Shown: positions 1 through 10,685, counted from the first letter of the stretch. The stretch: 64,000 bases of DNA from an uncultured Sphingomonas sp. (GCA_913776045.1 CAJYOI010000046.1:56952-120951); one strand, 5' to 3'. The notes: generated by a model from the letters alone, not told the origin. Made by a program: numbers and translations.

Positions 1-139
1 CAAGTGCGTTCAGCAGCGGCGCCAGCGTCGTCTCGCGGCGCTTCAAAAGATGCAGGACGGCACGTCGCGCCGACCGGGGCCCGAGACCGGGAAGCCGCGA
101 CAGCGCGTTGGTCAGCGCCTCGATCTCGGAAGAAGCCAT
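1..139 (-). CDS. recR: Recombination protein RecR, N-terminal end (partial)
   Basis: The first 46 codons of a gene that runs off the left edge. The start codon is at 137-139 and the visible protein begins [18 protein letters not shown], followed by a helix-hairpin-helix segment ([15 protein letters not shown]). That segment is the conserved N-terminal DNA-binding region of RecR, which works with RecF and RecO to load RecA at gaps. The zinc finger and Toprim domains lie outside the window. It is divergent from fmt, with 57 bases between the two starts. The assignment rests on the N-terminus only but the motif is very characteristic. Confidence 0.9.
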   Translation of the reverse strand, partial: MASSEIEALTNALSRLPGLGPRSARRAVLHLLKRRETTLAPLLNAL

Positions 140-196
140 ATCGCGGAACAGATAGGGGGTTGCGCGGGCGCGCGCCAGCGTGGAAGCGCGTGTCCC

Positions 197-1141
197 ATGC
201 GGATTGTCTTCATGGGAACCCCCGACTTCGCGGTGCCGGCGCTCGACGCGCTGGTCGCCGCCGGGCACGATGTCGTCGCGGCGTATAGCCAGCCCCCGCG
301 GCCGGGCGGGCGACGTGGCAAGGCGGCGGTGCCCTCCCCCGTCCACATGCGGGCGACGGCGCTTGGCATTCCGGTGGTCACCCCGGTCAACCTGCGTACG
401 CCGGAGGCGCAGGCTGAGTTCGCCGCGCACGCCGCCGACGTCGCGGTGGTCGCGGCTTATGGCCTCCTCCTGCCGCAAGCAGTGCTCGATGCCCCGCGCC
501 ACGGCTGCCTGAACGTCCACGGTTCGATCCTGCCGCGATGGCGTGGCGCCGCGCCGATCCAGCGCGCGATCCTGGCAGGCGATGGGGAGACGGGCGTCGG
601 CATCATGCAGATGGAGGCCGGGCTCGACACCGGGCCGGTCCGGGCAGAGGGGCGGACGCCAATCGACGACAAGACCGCGGGCGAGCTGAGCGCGGAATTG
701 TCTGAGATGGGCGCGCGGTTGATGGTCGAGGTGCTGGCCGACTTCGACGGACATCCGGCGGTGGCGCAGCCGGACGACGGCGTCACCTACGCGGCGAAGA
801 TCGACAAGGCGGAGACGCGGCTGGATTTCAGCAGGACGGCACGAGAGGTCGAACGGCAGGTCCGTGCGTTCAATCCGCCGGGGGCGTGGTTCGAACATGC
901 CGGTGAGCGGGTGCGCGTCCTGGCGGCCGATGTGCTCCCCGGCGACGGCCGAGGTGCAGATGGCAATGGATCGGACCCGGACCCCGACCGTCGCCGGGGA
1001 ACGGTAATGGATGCTGCCTTCACCATCGCCTGCGCCGACGGTGCGATCCGCCCCACCCTAGTCCAGCGGGCGGGCCGCGGCGTCATGACGTCAGCCGACC
1101 TGCTTCGGGGGTTCCCGATCCCGGCCGGCACGCAGTTGTGA
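197..1141 (+). CDS. fmt: Methionyl-tRNA formyltransferase
   Basis: Transfers a formyl group from 10-formyl-tetrahydrofolate to the amino group of Met-tRNA(fMet), which marks the initiator tRNA. The 314-residue protein has the family's usual length. The start [11 protein letters not shown] is the canonical N-terminus; the open frame continues upstream, but those codons look unlike any Fmt. The catalytic triad is visible at N106, H108 (in [13 protein letters not shown]) and D144, the same numbering as the E. coli enzyme. The second half matches the OB-fold tRNA-binding domain, with a short Gly/Asp-rich insert at about residues 253-270. Its stop overlaps the truA start by 3 bases, so the two are probably co-transcribed and translationally coupled. 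Confidence 0.97.
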   Translation: MRIVFMGTPDFAVPALDALVAAGHDVVAAYSQPPRPGGRRGKAAVPSPVHMRATALGIPVVTPVNLRTPEAQAEFAAHAADVAVVAAYGLLLPQAVLDAPRHGCLNVHGSILPRWRGAAPIQRAILAGDGETGVGIMQMEAGLDTGPVRAEGRTPIDDKTAGELSAELSEMGARLMVEVLADFDGHPAVAQPDDGVTYAAKIDKAETRLDFSRTAREVERQVRAFNPPGAWFEHAGERVRVLAADVLPGDGRGADGNGSDPDPDRRRGTVMDAAFTIACADGAIRPTLVQRAGRGVMTSADLLRGFPIPAGTQL

Positions 1142-1899
1142 CCCGTTTCGCGCTGACGATCGAATATGACGGCCGCCCGTTCATGGGCTGGCAGCGTCAG
1201 GATCATGGCCCTAGCGTTCAGCAGGCGGTCGAAGAAGCGGTGACACGGATCACCGGCGAACAAGCGCTGGTCTATGCGTCGGGCCGCACCGACGCCGGCG
1301 TCCACGCCCGCGCCATGCCGGCGCATGTCGAACTCACCCGCGAGATCACGCCTTTCCGATTGATGGAGGCGCTGAACGCGCATCTTCGCCCGCAGCCCGT
1401 CGCGATCGTCGCCTGTCGCGTGGTCCCGGGCGACTGGCACGCACGATTCTCGTGCCTTTGCCGCCATTATGAATATCGCATCGTAAACCGCCGCGCGCCG
1501 CTGACGTGGGACAAGGGCTTGGCGTGGCAGATCGGGCGCCCCCTCGATGCCGACGCCATGGCTGCAGGTGCAGCGCAGCTAATCGGGCGGCATGATTTCA
1601 CGACCTTCCGCTCCGCGCATTGCCAGGCCGACAGTCCGTGGCGCACGCTCGACCGCCTGGATGTCGAGCGGTCGGGCGAAGTCATCGCGATCCGCGCGTC
1701 GGCACGGTCCTTCCTTCATCATCAGGTGCGATCGATGGTCGGCTGCCTCGCGCTCGTCGGTCAGGGTAATTGGGCAGCCGACGACATCAGCCGTGCGCTG
1801 GCGGCACACGATCGCGCCGCACTGGGGCTGAATGCGCCGCCCGACGGACTGTTCTTCGTCGGCGCCGACTATCCCGAGGACGTCAGCCCTGCCGACTGA
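1138..1899 (+). CDS. truA: tRNA pseudouridine synthase A
   Basis: Isomerises uridines 38-40 of the tRNA anticodon arm to pseudouridine. The protein has 253 residues, a normal TruA length. The catalytic aspartate is D52 in the signature [10 protein letters not shown]. The N-terminus ([20 protein letters not shown]) and the later [11 protein letters not shown] segment are family hallmarks. It uses a GTG start that overlaps the fmt stop, a typical translational coupling. Its 3' end overlaps the convergent methyltransferase gene by 17 bases. Confidence 0.97.
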   Translation: MTRFALTIEYDGRPFMGWQRQDHGPSVQQAVEEAVTRITGEQALVYASGRTDAGVHARAMPAHVELTREITPFRLMEALNAHLRPQPVAIVACRVVPGDWHARFSCLCRHYEYRIVNRRAPLTWDKGLAWQIGRPLDADAMAAGAAQLIGRHDFTTFRSAHCQADSPWRTLDRLDVERSGEVIAIRASARSFLHHQVRSMVGCLALVGQGNWAADDISRALAAHDRAALGLNAPPDGLFFVGADYPEDVSPAD

Positions 1900-3082
1900 A
1901 CGCGGCGGCCAGTTCGACATGCGTCGACCAGGTGAACTGGCCGACGGGCTGGACCCAATCGAGTGTGTACCCCCCTTCGCACAACAGCTTGGCGTCGCGG
2001 GAGAAGCTACTGGGATTGCACGAAACATAGGCGATCCGTGGCACCTTCGCAGCCGCCAATTGCTGGGTCTGTTCGCGCGCGCCCGCGCGTGGCGGATCGA
2101 TGACGATCGCGTCGAACCGATCGAGCTCGGCGGTTGCCAGCGGGCGGCGGAACAGGTCGCGGTGTTCGGCGAAGACCGCTCGGCCCGCCCGGCCGGCGGC
2201 GGCCTTGAGCGCCAGGATCGGCTCGCGCGCGGCCTCGCCCGCGTAGATCTTGCCGGGCAGCGACAGGGCAAAGGTTCCGAGGCCGGCGAAGAGGTCGGCG
2301 ATCATCCGCGCGTCGCCCACCGCCTCCTGCACCGCGGCGATCAGCGCCGCTTCCCCATCGGCGGTCGCCTGGAGGAAACTGCCCGCCGGGAACGGGACCG
2401 CGACGCCGCCCAGCGTGATCGTGACAGGTTCGGGCTCCCAGCGCGCTTCCGCACCAAAGCCGTCGTCGATCGACAGGCGGGCGAGCTTATGGCGCTCGGC
2501 GAAGCGGGTGACGCCTTCGATCGCTTGCAGGTCATCGGCGAGCTTGCCTCCGATCAGCACATCGACGCCCTGATCAACACGCGCAAGGTGTACATCGACC
2601 CGCCCGCGCTCGGTCAGTACGGCCGCGAGCAGCCCGCGCATGGGCGCCAGCATCGCGAAGAGTTCCGGCAGCAGGACATGACATTCCGCGAGATCGATCA
2701 ACCGATGGCTGCTGCCCTCCGTGAAGCCCAGCAGCACCTGCCGTCCCCGCCGTTCGGCGTGCAGCGTCGCGCGACGACGGCTGCGGGGTGGCGAGACGAT
2801 CGGTGCGCGAACGGGCGCGGCGAGGCCCTGCCCCGCGATAGCACCGGCCACGCGGTCATGGACGAAGGTGGAATAGCTCTCCTCATCAAGCTGTTGCAGC
2901 TGGCATCCGCCGCAGGATGGGAAGTGACGGCAAGGCGGTTCGCGGTGATGCGGTCCGCGCGTCAACACACCCGATGCAGACAGCAAGTCGCCGGGAGCGG
3001 CCAGCGGCGCGTGACGGCCGTCTTCGGTCACGCCGTCGCCGCGGGCGGCTATACGGACGATCGGGCTCAGCGGGTCGGGCAT
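1883..3082 (-). CDS. 23S rRNA (uracil-5-)-methyltransferase, RlmD/RumA type
   Basis: A class I SAM-dependent m5U methyltransferase of the TrmA/RlmC/RlmD family (399 residues). The N-terminal part has the 4Fe-4S cysteine pattern: C51, C57 and C60 in [10 protein letters not shown], and a fourth at C134. The C-terminal Rossmann fold carries the [15 protein letters not shown] loop, the IVIDPPRAG motif and the catalytic cysteine at about residue 355 in YVSCNPSSF. The start was placed at [18 protein letters not shown]; codons further upstream overlap nnr and look non-coding. It overlaps the nnr stop by 16 bases, so it is probably the last gene of an nnr-led run. Which uridine it modifies cannot be read from sequence alone. 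Confidence 0.9.
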   Translation of the reverse strand: MPDPLSPIVRIAARGDGVTEDGRHAPLAAPGDLLSASGVLTRGPHHREPPCRHFPSCGGCQLQQLDEESYSTFVHDRVAGAIAGQGLAAPVRAPIVSPPRSRRRATLHAERRGRQVLLGFTEGSSHRLIDLAECHVLLPELFAMLAPMRGLLAAVLTERGRVDVHLARVDQGVDVLIGGKLADDLQAIEGVTRFAERHKLARLSIDDGFGAEARWEPEPVTITLGGVAVPFPAGSFLQATADGEAALIAAVQEAVGDARMIADLFAGLGTFALSLPGKIYAGEAAREPILALKAAAGRAGRAVFAEHRDLFRRPLATAELDRFDAIVIDPPRAGAREQTQQLAAAKVPRIAYVSCNPSSFSRDAKLLCEGGYTLDWVQPVGQFTWSTHVELAAAFSRQG

Positions 3083-4476
3083 GCGTTGACTTCCTGGGTA
3101 ATCCGTTCGGGCAGCGCATCGACGGCGAATATGGCGCCCATATGGTCCGCCGCGCGCGCGTGAAGCCACACGCCGGCAGCGACGGGGTCGGTTCCTTCTT
3201 TCCCGGCTGCCATCCGCGCGCCGATGCTGCCGGCGAGCAGATCGCCGGTTCCCGCGCTCGACAGGCCCGCATTGGTGCCGGTGGATATGATCGCCCGCCC
3301 GTCGGGATAGGCAACTACGGTGTCGGGCCCCTTATGGACGATGGTCGCGCCGGTCGCGCGGGCGGCGGCGCGCGTAGTGGTCAGCTTGTCGCCGTCGGTA
3401 TCGAACATCCGCTCGAATTCGCCGCCGTGCGGGGTCAGGCAGACGCGGCGGCGGTGGGTGGCGAGGCGATCGCCGAAGTCGCGGCCGAGCAGGGTCAGCG
3501 CGTCCCCGTCGATGACGAGGTCGCGCGACGACGCCAGCGCGGCGTCGAGCAACGCCCGCGCCTCGTCGTCCCGCCCAAGCCCCGGACCGACCACGACGGT
3601 CCCGATACGGGGATCGCCCAGAATGTCGCGAAGATCCCGCGGATGGGCGATCGTTCGGCGGACAAGCGCATGTGGATGTCCCTCCTCAGGCTGTCGCCCG
3701 ATGAGCTGGACATAGCCCGCCCCCGCGGCCAAGGCCGCGCGCCCGGCCAGCCAGCCCGCACCGGGCATCGCGCCGGAAATGACCGCGACCATCCCGCGGC
3801 TGAATTTGTTGACGTCATGCCGCCAGGCGGGAAGTATCGGGCGGGCGATCGTCGTGACGGCATCTTCCACGCGCACGCCAATGTCGGCCAACACGACGTG
3901 CCCGCATGATGCGCCGCCTTCGCCCAGCAAATGCGCTGGTTTCAGCGCTCCCAGGGCGACGGTCACGTCTGCGCTACCGGTTCCCGCGCCGGTGTCGGCA
4001 TGGCGTCCGCTCGGCAGGTCGACCGCGACACGCAGTGCGGCGGCCGCGTTCAGTCGGGCCAGCGACGCAGTCGTTGCCGGATCGAATGGTCGAGGTGCAC
4101 CGATGCCGAGAAGAGCGTCGACGAGGATCGGCCGGGGATCCGCTTCGCCGAGCGTCGATATCGGCCCCTGCCACCGTGCTGCCATCCGCGCTGCCGCGCC
4201 CTGCTTCGGCGCCCCGAGTGCAGCCACGGTGACCGACAGGCCGCGCTCCCGCAGCCTTCGTGCGACGACATAGCCGTCACCACCATTGTTGCCGGGCCCC
4301 GCCAGCACGAGCACCGAGCGCCCCGCGGCCAAGCGCGCGACCTGGTCGGCGACCGCGATACCGGCGCGTTCCATCAGCGCGTCCTGGGACACACCGCCGG
4401 CGAACAGCGCTTCCTCCGCCGCCCGCATTTCGGCTGCGGTGACGACGGCTGCCCCTTCGGGGATGCGCCGGATCAC
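3067..4476 (-). CDS. nnr: Bifunctional NAD(P)H-hydrate repair enzyme (epimerase and ADP-dependent dehydratase)
   Basis: Repairs hydrated NADH and NADPH: the N-terminal YjeF_N domain epimerises the S and R forms and the C-terminal ribokinase-like domain dehydrates the S form using ADP. The protein has 469 residues. The N-domain shows AGPGNNGGDGYVVARRL at about residues 59-75. The C-domain shows VVVGPGLGRDDEA, LTPHGGEFERMF and the nucleotide-binding SSAGTGDLLAG. It overlaps the upstream lipoprotein gene by 4 bases and the downstream methyltransferase start by 16, suggesting a compact operon. Confidence 0.95.
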   Translation of the reverse strand: MIRRIPEGAAVVTAAEMRAAEEALFAGGVSQDALMERAGIAVADQVARLAAGRSVLVLAGPGNNGGDGYVVARRLRERGLSVTVAALGAPKQGAAARMAARWQGPISTLGEADPRPILVDALLGIGAPRPFDPATTASLARLNAAAALRVAVDLPSGRHADTGAGTGSADVTVALGALKPAHLLGEGGASCGHVVLADIGVRVEDAVTTIARPILPAWRHDVNKFSRGMVAVISGAMPGAGWLAGRAALAAGAGYVQLIGRQPEEGHPHALVRRTIAHPRDLRDILGDPRIGTVVVGPGLGRDDEARALLDAALASSRDLVIDGDALTLLGRDFGDRLATHRRRVCLTPHGGEFERMFDTDGDKLTTTRAAARATGATIVHKGPDTVVAYPDGRAIISTGTNAGLSSAGTGDLLAGSIGARMAAGKEGTDPVAAGVWLHARAADHMGAIFAVDALPERITQEVNACPTR

Positions 4477-4859
4477 GGATTGGCGAGTGGCAAGCGGTAC
4501 CGGGCGTCGCCCAGCGCTACCTCCGCAACACCATCGCGAACGGTCACGGCAGGGGGCAAAGCGCCGTCAGCCGCACTGACCTGACCATCGCGCGAGACGC
4601 GCAGCCGGCGGAAGCCGCCGTCCGGGTGACGGATCGTCACCAGCGTGCCACCGTCTTCTTGCGCGCGATCGATGGTGCAGGCCTGCGACAGCGGCGCGTC
4701 ACCGACCGCGCAGGCGATCCGCTCGACCGGATCACCCGCGGGCGTGCCGGTTTCGTCGGACGACACACGCGCGTCGTCAGGAGGCGCCACGCTATCCGGC
4801 GGGCCGCCGCAACTTGCGAGAGCGAAGAAGAGGCCGGCGCTAAATATCCGCAAAGACAT
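4473..4859 (-). CDS. Small predicted lipoprotein of unknown function
   Basis: A 128-residue protein with a lipoprotein signal peptide: [17 protein letters not shown], with a canonical LASC lipobox and the lipidated cysteine at residue 17. The mature part starts with a Pro/Asp-rich linker and then a small domain with an internal Cys pair ([17 protein letters not shown]) and an alternating beta-strand pattern ending [11 protein letters not shown] do not recognise a named family. It overlaps ilvD by 20 bases and nnr by 4 bases, so it sits inside the operon. Inference: an outer-membrane or periplasm-facing protein exported by the Lol system. Confidence 0.75.
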   Translation of the reverse strand: MSLRIFSAGLFFALASCGGPPDSVAPPDDARVSSDETGTPAGDPVERIACAVGDAPLSQACTIDRAQEDGGTLVTIRHPDGGFRRLRVSRDGQVSAADGALPPAVTVRDGVAEVALGDARYRLPLANP

Positions 4860-6561
4860 GGGTTTCCGAGTTCGCTCCGGGATGGGTCACCGCGCCCGCC
4901 CAGGCCGGGCCGACAATTTGGGCATAGCGCCACAAGGCCCCGGATTGATAGTCGTTAGTCCGCGGCGTCCACGCTGCCCGCCGCTCGGCCAGCACGGCGT
5001 CGTCGACCAGCAGGTCGATCGTCCCCGCCTCGGCATCGATGCGGATCATATCGCCGTCCTGGACCAGGGCGATCGGCCCGCCCTCGGCGGCTTCGGGCCC
5101 GACATGGCCGATGCAGAAACCGCGGGTTGCGCCCGAGAAGCGGCCATCGGTGATCAGTGCGACCTTTTCGCCCAGCCCCTGCCCATAGAGCGCGGCGGTC
5201 GTCGACAGCATCTCGCGCATGCCCGGCCCGCCCTTGGGGCCTTCGTAGCGGATCACCACGACCGACCCTTCGGCGATGTCGCGCGCCTCGACGGCAGCGA
5301 ACGTATCCTCCTCGCAGTCGAACACGCGCGCGGGGCCTTCGAACTGCAACCGCTGCATGCCGGCGACCTTCACGATCGCGCCGTCGGGCGCCAGTGAGCC
5401 GCGCAGGCCGACGACACCGCCGGTCGGCGTGATCGGCGACTTGGCGTCGTAGATGACCTTCTGGTCCGGGTTCCACGTAACCAGGTCGATGTTCTCGGCC
5501 AGCGTCTTGCCGGTCACGGTCAGACAGTCACCGTGGAGCAGCCCTTCGCTGAGCATGGTCTTCATCAACATGTAGACGCCGCCGGCTTCGTACATATCCT
5601 TGGCGACATACTTTCCACCCGGCTTCAGGTCGGCAAGATAAGGTGTTGATTTGAATATCGCCGCGACGTCATGCAGCGAGAAGTCGATTCCAGCCTCATG
5701 CGCCATCGCCGGCAGGTGAAGCCCGCCGTTGGTCGATCCGCCGGTCGCCGCGACGATGCGCGCCGCATTCTCGAATGCTTCCCGCGTGCAGATGTCGCGG
5801 GGGCGGATGTTCGCGGCGATCAGCTCCATCACCTGAGCGCCCGCCGCGACGGCGATCTGTTCGCGCGATGTGTAAGGTGCCGGGACCATGTTGCTGTTCG
5901 GTAACGACAATCCGATCGCCTCTCCGACGCACGCCATTGTGTTGGCGGTGTACTGGCCACCACAGGCGCCGTGGCCCGGGCAGGCGACCTTTTCGAGCGC
6001 ATGGACTTCTTCGATCGGGCACGCCTTTGCAGCGTAACGTCCGACGACCTCGAACACGTCGACGACCGTGACGTCACGATTTTCGAACCGGCCGGGCAGG
6101 ATCGACCCACCATAAACGAAGATCGACGGCACGTTCAGCCGCAGCATCGCCATCATCATGCCCGGCAGCGACTTGTCGCATCCGGCAAAGCCGACAAGGG
6201 CGTCGTAGCAATGGCCGCGGACGCTGAGCTCGATCGAATCGGCGATGACTTCGCGGCTGACCAGCGAGGACTTCATGCCCTGATGGCCCATCGCGATGCC
6301 GTCGGTCACGGTGATCGTGTTGAACCGTCGCGGCATGCCGCCGCCCGCCTCAACGCCCTTGCGTGCGGCATCGGCCTGCGCGTCGAGCGTGGTGTTGCAC
6401 GGCGCACTGTCGTTGCCAGCGGAGGCGAGCGCGACGAACGGGCGGGCTATCTCTTCCTCGGTCAGACCCATCGCATAATAATAGCTGCGGTGGGGGGCGC
6501 GCTCGGGGCCCACAGAGACATGCCGGCTGGGCAGGCGGGATTTGTCGAAACGCTGGGTCAT
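4840..6561 (-). CDS. ilvD: Dihydroxy-acid dehydratase
   Basis: Catalyses the dehydration of 2,3-dihydroxy-isovalerate and its homologue in valine, isoleucine and leucine biosynthesis. The protein has 573 residues. Iron-sulfur cluster cysteines are visible at C55 (SAPCNTTLD), C128 ([11 protein letters not shown]) and C200 ([14 protein letters not shown]), the IlvD arrangement with three Cys. The C-terminal barrel has [19 protein letters not shown]. The start was set at [11 protein letters not shown], which directly precedes the conserved [10 protein letters not shown]; the 35 codons further upstream are unlike the family. A paralogue of the same superfamily, edd, lies at 38.7 kb and differs clearly in its motifs. 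Confidence 0.96.
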   Translation of the reverse strand: MTQRFDKSRLPSRHVSVGPERAPHRSYYYAMGLTEEEIARPFVALASAGNDSAPCNTTLDAQADAARKGVEAGGGMPRRFNTITVTDGIAMGHQGMKSSLVSREVIADSIELSVRGHCYDALVGFAGCDKSLPGMMMAMLRLNVPSIFVYGGSILPGRFENRDVTVVDVFEVVGRYAAKACPIEEVHALEKVACPGHGACGGQYTANTMACVGEAIGLSLPNSNMVPAPYTSREQIAVAAGAQVMELIAANIRPRDICTREAFENAARIVAATGGSTNGGLHLPAMAHEAGIDFSLHDVAAIFKSTPYLADLKPGGKYVAKDMYEAGGVYMLMKTMLSEGLLHGDCLTVTGKTLAENIDLVTWNPDQKVIYDAKSPITPTGGVVGLRGSLAPDGAIVKVAGMQRLQFEGPARVFDCEEDTFAAVEARDIAEGSVVVIRYEGPKGGPGMREMLSTTAALYGQGLGEKVALITDGRFSGATRGFCIGHVGPEAAEGGPIALVQDGDMIRIDAEAGTIDLLVDDAVLAERRAAWTPRTNDYQSGALWRYAQIVGPAWAGAVTHPGANSETHVFADI

Positions 6562-6571
6562 GGCGGAAAGC

Positions 6572-7303
6572 CTATGTCGCGACAGGCACCCTTTGCGCAA
6601 GACTATTGCGTACGGCATCGATCGTTTCGGCGATGATATGCGTCCAGTCACAGACGCCCGCGTCATCGCGGATCAGATCGTTGCGGACCTCGACGCTGAA
6701 CGACGGGATTCCCCGCGCCTCCGCATGGCGGTTGAGCGTCAGGTTGAGTTGGCGGCCGCTGTATGGCGCGTTGTCGCCGGTTGTCAGCGACGTGCGCGCG
6801 GATAGCGACGCGAGAGCGACGTCGGCCGCGCGGCGGTCGCGATTGGACAGGATGCCGACGTGCCACGGCCGGTCGATGCCATCGCCGGCCTCGAGCCGCG
6901 GGGTGAAGCTGTGGATCGCGACGATCAATTGGGGGCGGATTCGCGCAACGACGTTGCGGATCGCGCGATGATAGGGCGCGTAGAAACGCGCGATTCGCGC
7001 TGCGCGGTCGGTCCCGACGTTACCTGGAATTGTGTGGCCGTCGCTTTCGACCGGGATCAGGCCGGGATGATCGGGCTCGCGGTGCAGGTCGATCACGAGG
7101 CGGGAAACGGTGCCGAGGACGGCGGGCGCCGATAGCTCAGCCGCCAGCGCGCGCGTCAATGGCCCCGCGCCGATATCGACGCCGATGTGCCGGTCGAGCA
7201 GGTCCGGCGCTATGCCCAGGTCGATGTCGTTAGGTACGTGATTGCTGGCGTGATCGCACAGCAGGAGAACGGGGGTCTCGCCGGTAAGTATCGCCGGCAT
7301 CAT
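6572..7303 (-). CDS. N-formylglutamate amidohydrolase family protein
   Basis: A 243-residue protein of the HutG-like N-formylglutamate amidohydrolase family, zinc-dependent enzymes that release formate and glutamate at the end of one histidine degradation route. Visible motifs are [23 protein letters not shown], the [13 protein letters not shown] segment with likely metal ligands, and [13 protein letters not shown]. No other hut gene is nearby, so the real substrate may be another N-formyl or N-acyl amino acid. It starts with a double ATG at 7303/7300; the first overlaps the enoyl-CoA hydratase stop as ATGA. It is 10 bases upstream of ilvD. Confidence 0.85.
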   Translation of the reverse strand: MMPAILTGETPVLLLCDHASNHVPNDIDLGIAPDLLDRHIGVDIGAGPLTRALAAELSAPAVLGTVSRLVIDLHREPDHPGLIPVESDGHTIPGNVGTDRAARIARFYAPYHRAIRNVVARIRPQLIVAIHSFTPRLEAGDGIDRPWHVGILSNRDRRAADVALASLSARTSLTTGDNAPYSGRQLNLTLNRHAEARGIPSFSVEVRNDLIRDDAGVCDWTHIIAETIDAVRNSLAQRVPVAT

Positions 7304-8022
7304 CGGGCGCGGTTCCGAAAGGCGGTGAGGCGATCGGCGAACTCTTGGCCACCGAAGGCGGCGTCGAAGCCCGCGTCGCCATCGTTCGGACGAAGGATCG
7401 TGCGCTTCAGCAGGTGCACCGCGCTCGACGCATTGCCGGTGATCGTTTGTGCCACATCCGCCGCGGCCGCGTCGGCCGAAGACGCCCCCAGGTCGGCGAG
7501 GCCGATTCGCAGCGCCTCTTCGGCGGCTACCGGAGCGGCGGTGAAGAGCATACGGCTCGCCTGCCCCCGGCCGATCCGGGCGGTCAGGCGGGCAACGTCG
7601 GCAGCCGGATAGCCGATCCCAAGCTTGGCGGGCGTAACCGCGAAGCTGGCGGCGTCGCCAGCGATGACGATGTCGGCCGCCAGCACCAGCGCGACCGCGG
7701 CGCCGTAGCAAGCGCCGTCGACCGCCGCGATCACCGGCATCGGCAGGGCGGCTAGGCCCTCCACCGCCGCTGCCATCCGCTGCCGGAAACGCGGACGCTC
7801 ATCGGGCTCATGGTGCAATATGCCGAGCATCGACAGATCGGCCCCGGCAGAGAAGATGCCGGGAACGTCGGACGTCAGGACGACGGCCGCCGCATCGCTC
7901 CTGCCGGCCAGGTCGATCTTCCGCGCCAGATCGTCCCATCCGGCCGCGTCGATCGCATTGCGGGCGGTCGGTCGATCGAAAGCGATTCGCAGGATCGGCC
8001 CGTCGCGGCGCGCGACGATCAT
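7300..8022 (-). CDS. Enoyl-CoA hydratase/isomerase family protein
   Basis: A crotonase-fold protein of 240 residues from the chosen start MIVARRDGPILRIAFDRP; an in-frame start at 8064 would add 14 residues of poor fit. The oxyanion-hole segments are IFSAGADLSML and DGACYGAAVALVLAADIVIAG. In the second, the usual hydratase glutamate is not present in the standard place, so the reaction may not be simple hydration. The family acts on acyl-CoA esters in the cytosol. It is translationally coupled (ATGA) to the downstream amidohydrolase, an unusual pairing with no known pathway. 178 bases separate it from ispE; I see no gene or clear signal in that gap. Confidence 0.85.
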   Translation of the reverse strand: MIVARRDGPILRIAFDRPTARNAIDAAGWDDLARKIDLAGRSDAAAVVLTSDVPGIFSAGADLSMLGILHHEPDERPRFRQRMAAAVEGLAALPMPVIAAVDGACYGAAVALVLAADIVIAGDAASFAVTPAKLGIGYPAADVARLTARIGRGQASRMLFTAAPVAAEEALRIGLADLGASSADAAAADVAQTITGNASSAVHLLKRTILRPNDGDAGFDAAFGGQEFADRLTAFRNRAR

Positions 8023-8200
8023 CGCCTGCGCCCACCAAGGGGCGGTGGCGCGTGGACAGGCCACGGGCCACCGGCGGACGCTTCGCTCCCGGCGTTCGAT
8101 CCGCTACCCACGTCCCTCGCACGGATCGTGCCAGTAGTGGTCCGCCTCGATAGTCTGCCACCGGTCGTTCGGGATGGTCCCAAAATGAAACGGATGACTG

Positions 8201-9046
8201 TCACGTCAGCACCGTTTCGAGACACCACCAGTCCGGGTACGCGGTGCGGATCGCCTCTGCGCCAGCATGACATGCGGACGCAGTATCGAAGATCGCAAAG
8301 CAGGTGGCGCCAGACCCCGACATGCGGACGAGCGAAGTGTTCGTCAGTCGATCGAGCGCGTCGATGACTTCGCCGATCATCGGCGCGAGCAGCTTGGCCG
8401 GGACGGCAAGGTCGTTGCGGCCCCGCAGCGCGACCTGCCAGGCGTCGCCAACCGGCAGGGCCCCACGGTCGACACCGTCCCAGCGCGCGAAGACCGGTCC
8501 GGTCGGAACGCCGACGTTGGGGTTTACGAGCAGCACCGGGCGACCGGCCAGACCGGCGACCGCCTCAAGCGCCTCTCCCCGGCCCGATCCGAACGCCGTC
8601 TCGCTCAGCAGACACGCCGGCACGTCCGAGCCGAGCGCCGCGGCAATCGCCATCAGCCGCGAATCCTCGAACGGCACATCGGCGATCCGCGCCGCGGCCC
8701 GCAGCATCGCTGCCGCGTCCGCCGACCCGCCACCGATTCCCGATGCCACCGGCAGGCGTTTGTCGAGCGTGATCGCCAGCGGCGGCAGTGGCGCGATCCG
8801 GTGGGTGAAGGCATCGCGCGCCCGGGTGACCAGATTGTCGCCATCGGGCGCCAGCCCGGCGGCATAGGGCCCGACGATCGCGAACCGGTCGCGATCGGCG
8901 CGCTCCACGGTCAGCACGTCGCCGTCGGCCACGAAGGCGAACAGCGTTTCCAAATCATGATAGCCATCCTCGCGTCGCCGACGGACATGAAGGGCTAGGT
9001 TGAGCTTTGCCGGCGCAGGCTCGACGATCATGCGGTCGGTCGCCAT
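8201..9046 (-). CDS. ispE: 4-diphosphocytidyl-2-C-methyl-D-erythritol kinase
   Basis: GHMP kinase that phosphorylates CDP-methylerythritol in the non-mevalonate (MEP) isoprenoid pathway. The protein has 281 residues. The ATP-binding motif is VASGIGGGSADAAAMLR; the substrate region APAKLNLALHV near the N-terminus and the C-terminal MSGSGATCFAIF loop are both typical. The start MATDRMIVEPAPAKLN is chosen; the frame stays open for more than 300 bases upstream, but only as a shadow of the TPR gene. It starts 4 bases after the TPR gene stop, so the two are very likely one transcript. Confidence 0.96.
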   Translation of the reverse strand: MATDRMIVEPAPAKLNLALHVRRRREDGYHDLETLFAFVADGDVLTVERADRDRFAIVGPYAAGLAPDGDNLVTRARDAFTHRIAPLPPLAITLDKRLPVASGIGGGSADAAAMLRAAARIADVPFEDSRLMAIAAALGSDVPACLLSETAFGSGRGEALEAVAGLAGRPVLLVNPNVGVPTGPVFARWDGVDRGALPVGDAWQVALRGRNDLAVPAKLLAPMIGEVIDALDRLTNTSLVRMSGSGATCFAIFDTASACHAGAEAIRTAYPDWWCLETVLT

Positions 9047-9050
9047 GCGA

Positions 9051-10685
9051 TCAGTTTGCCGGCCCGCCAGCCAGCTTCGCGGCGATCCGCGCGGCCTCTT
9101 CGGGATCGGCATATACCGATGCCGCGCGCCAGGCATAGCGTGCCTCATAGCGCCGGCCGAGCGCCCAATAGGCGTCGCCAAGATGGTCGTTGATCGTCGC
9201 GTCAGCCGGTTCGGCGATGGCGGCGCGTTCGAGCAGCGGCAAGCCCTTGGCCACATCGCCGGTGCGGACATAGGCCCAGCCCAGCGAGTCGGTGATCGCA
9301 GCATCGTCGGGTTGCAGCCTGGCCGCGCGTTCGAGCAGGGCGCGCGCGACGGCGAGGTTCTCGCCTCGCTCGATCTGCGCATAGCCGAGATAATTAAGCG
9401 CGTGCGGCTCCTCCGGCGCGAGCGCGACCGCGCGTTCGAGGAACGGCTTGGCCTCCGTCCAGCGTCCCGCTTGTTCCAGCGCCCCGCCCTGCTGGATGTA
9501 CAGAGTCCAGTCCGCCCGTTTGCCCGCGCGTTCGAGCGCAGTGGCGTAAGCGGCGGCAGCCTCCCGGTGGCGACCCGCGCCGTCTAGCAATTCGCCAAGC
9601 CGCTGGGCATCGTCGACCCCGGCGCCCTTGGCCGATGCGGCGCGTTCGGCAGCGGCAAGTGCGCGGTCGGTTTCCTTCATGCGCGACAGGATCGTCACCG
9701 CCATGCCGGTCGCGGTCGCGGCATAGGGGCCGGCGCGATCGACCGCCTCCACGGTCGCCAGCGCCTTCGCCTGCGCGCCGTCGTTGGACAGTGCCCCCGC
9801 CAGCGTCAGCCGCGCGCGATCATCTCCGGGATCGAGTATCAGCGCCGCGCGGCACAGCACGATCGCCAGCGGTCGGGCATCGCCGTCGACGATGTCGCCG
9901 GCCAGGCGGACGAACAGCCGCGACACGCCGAACGCCGCGCTCGGCTTCGCTTCGGTGACGCCCTCGCGCAGCGCGGTCAGGACGGCGTCGTTACCCGCCA
10001 GCAAGGCGCGCGCATCGTCCCGGCGCCCCTGCCCGGCGAGCAACTGCGCGGCAGCAGCGCGGATTGCGATGTTGTCCGTACCGCTTGCCACCAGCGAGCG
10101 CAGCGCGGTGACGCCCGCATCCGATCGGCCCGCTGCGATGTCGAGCAAGGCGTGGTTTTCGAGGTTGAAACGGCGCTCGATCCCGCTTTTCGCATTCGGA
10201 TCGAGCCCAACGCCCGCATCCGCATCGCCGCGGGCGAAGGCGAGCCACGCCTTGATCGACGGCGTCAGGAAATCGAGCGGCCCCTTGCCCAAACGGTCGG
10301 CAGCGGCATTGGCCTCCTGCCACCGCTTGCCCGCGATGGCATCGGCGACGTCGATCACCGCGACATCGGTCGGGGCGATGCCGGCGACCTTGAGCGCCGC
10401 GGCCGACTGGCGGACCAGTGGCATGTCGCCGGCCAGAAGCGCCTCGCGATACGCCCGTACCGCGATCAACGGGTTGCCCGGCGAGGCGGCAAGGGCTGCG
10501 CGGTAACCGTCGACCGCGACGTCGGTCTTGCCCGCAGCGTCCGCGGCGCGGGCGCGGACGTAGGCGTTCAGGCCTTGCGGCACGTCGGCGTGGGCGGGGA
10601 GAGTGGCGATCGCGGCCAAGGTTGTTGCGATCAGCCCGAACATTCGGCGGGTCGCCACTGGAGTGAATCCCGTGGCGTCGGACAT
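9051..10685 (-). CDS. Secreted tetratricopeptide-repeat protein
   Basis: A 544-residue protein of tandem TPR helices following a Sec-type signal peptide (RRMFGLIATTLAAIATLPAHA). The C-terminal third has clear TPR units with the W-x-x-L-G-Y/A-x-x-Y spacing: LNYLGYAQIERGE, LGWAYVRTGDVAKGLPLLERA and LGDAYWALGRRYEARYAW. Such proteins are protein-binding scaffolds; here it would act in the periplasm. The start at 10685 (MSDATGFTP) keeps two arginines before the hydrophobic stretch. An alternative start at 10643 (MFGLIATT) is possible and neither has a strong ribosome-binding site. It is directly upstream of ispE, which tells little about its role. Confidence 0.85.
   Translation of the reverse strand: MSDATGFTPVATRRMFGLIATTLAAIATLPAHADVPQGLNAYVRARAADAAGKTDVAVDGYRAALAASPGNPLIAVRAYREALLAGDMPLVRQSAAALKVAGIAPTDVAVIDVADAIAGKRWQEANAAADRLGKGPLDFLTPSIKAWLAFARGDADAGVGLDPNAKSGIERRFNLENHALLDIAAGRSDAGVTALRSLVASGTDNIAIRAAAAQLLAGQGRRDDARALLAGNDAVLTALREGVTEAKPSAAFGVSRLFVRLAGDIVDGDARPLAIVLCRAALILDPGDDRARLTLAGALSNDGAQAKALATVEAVDRAGPYAATATGMAVTILSRMKETDRALAAAERAASAKGAGVDDAQRLGELLDGAGRHREAAAAYATALERAGKRADWTLYIQQGGALEQAGRWTEAKPFLERAVALAPEEPHALNYLGYAQIERGENLAVARALLERAARLQPDDAAITDSLGWAYVRTGDVAKGLPLLERAAIAEPADATINDHLGDAYWALGRRYEARYAWRAASVYADPEEAARIAAKLAGGPAN

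Noticed and set aside
3931-4584. Long open frames opposite nnr, ilvD, map-mutL, edd and rodA
   Set aside because: All are compositional shadows of well-identified genes on the other strand or in another frame.
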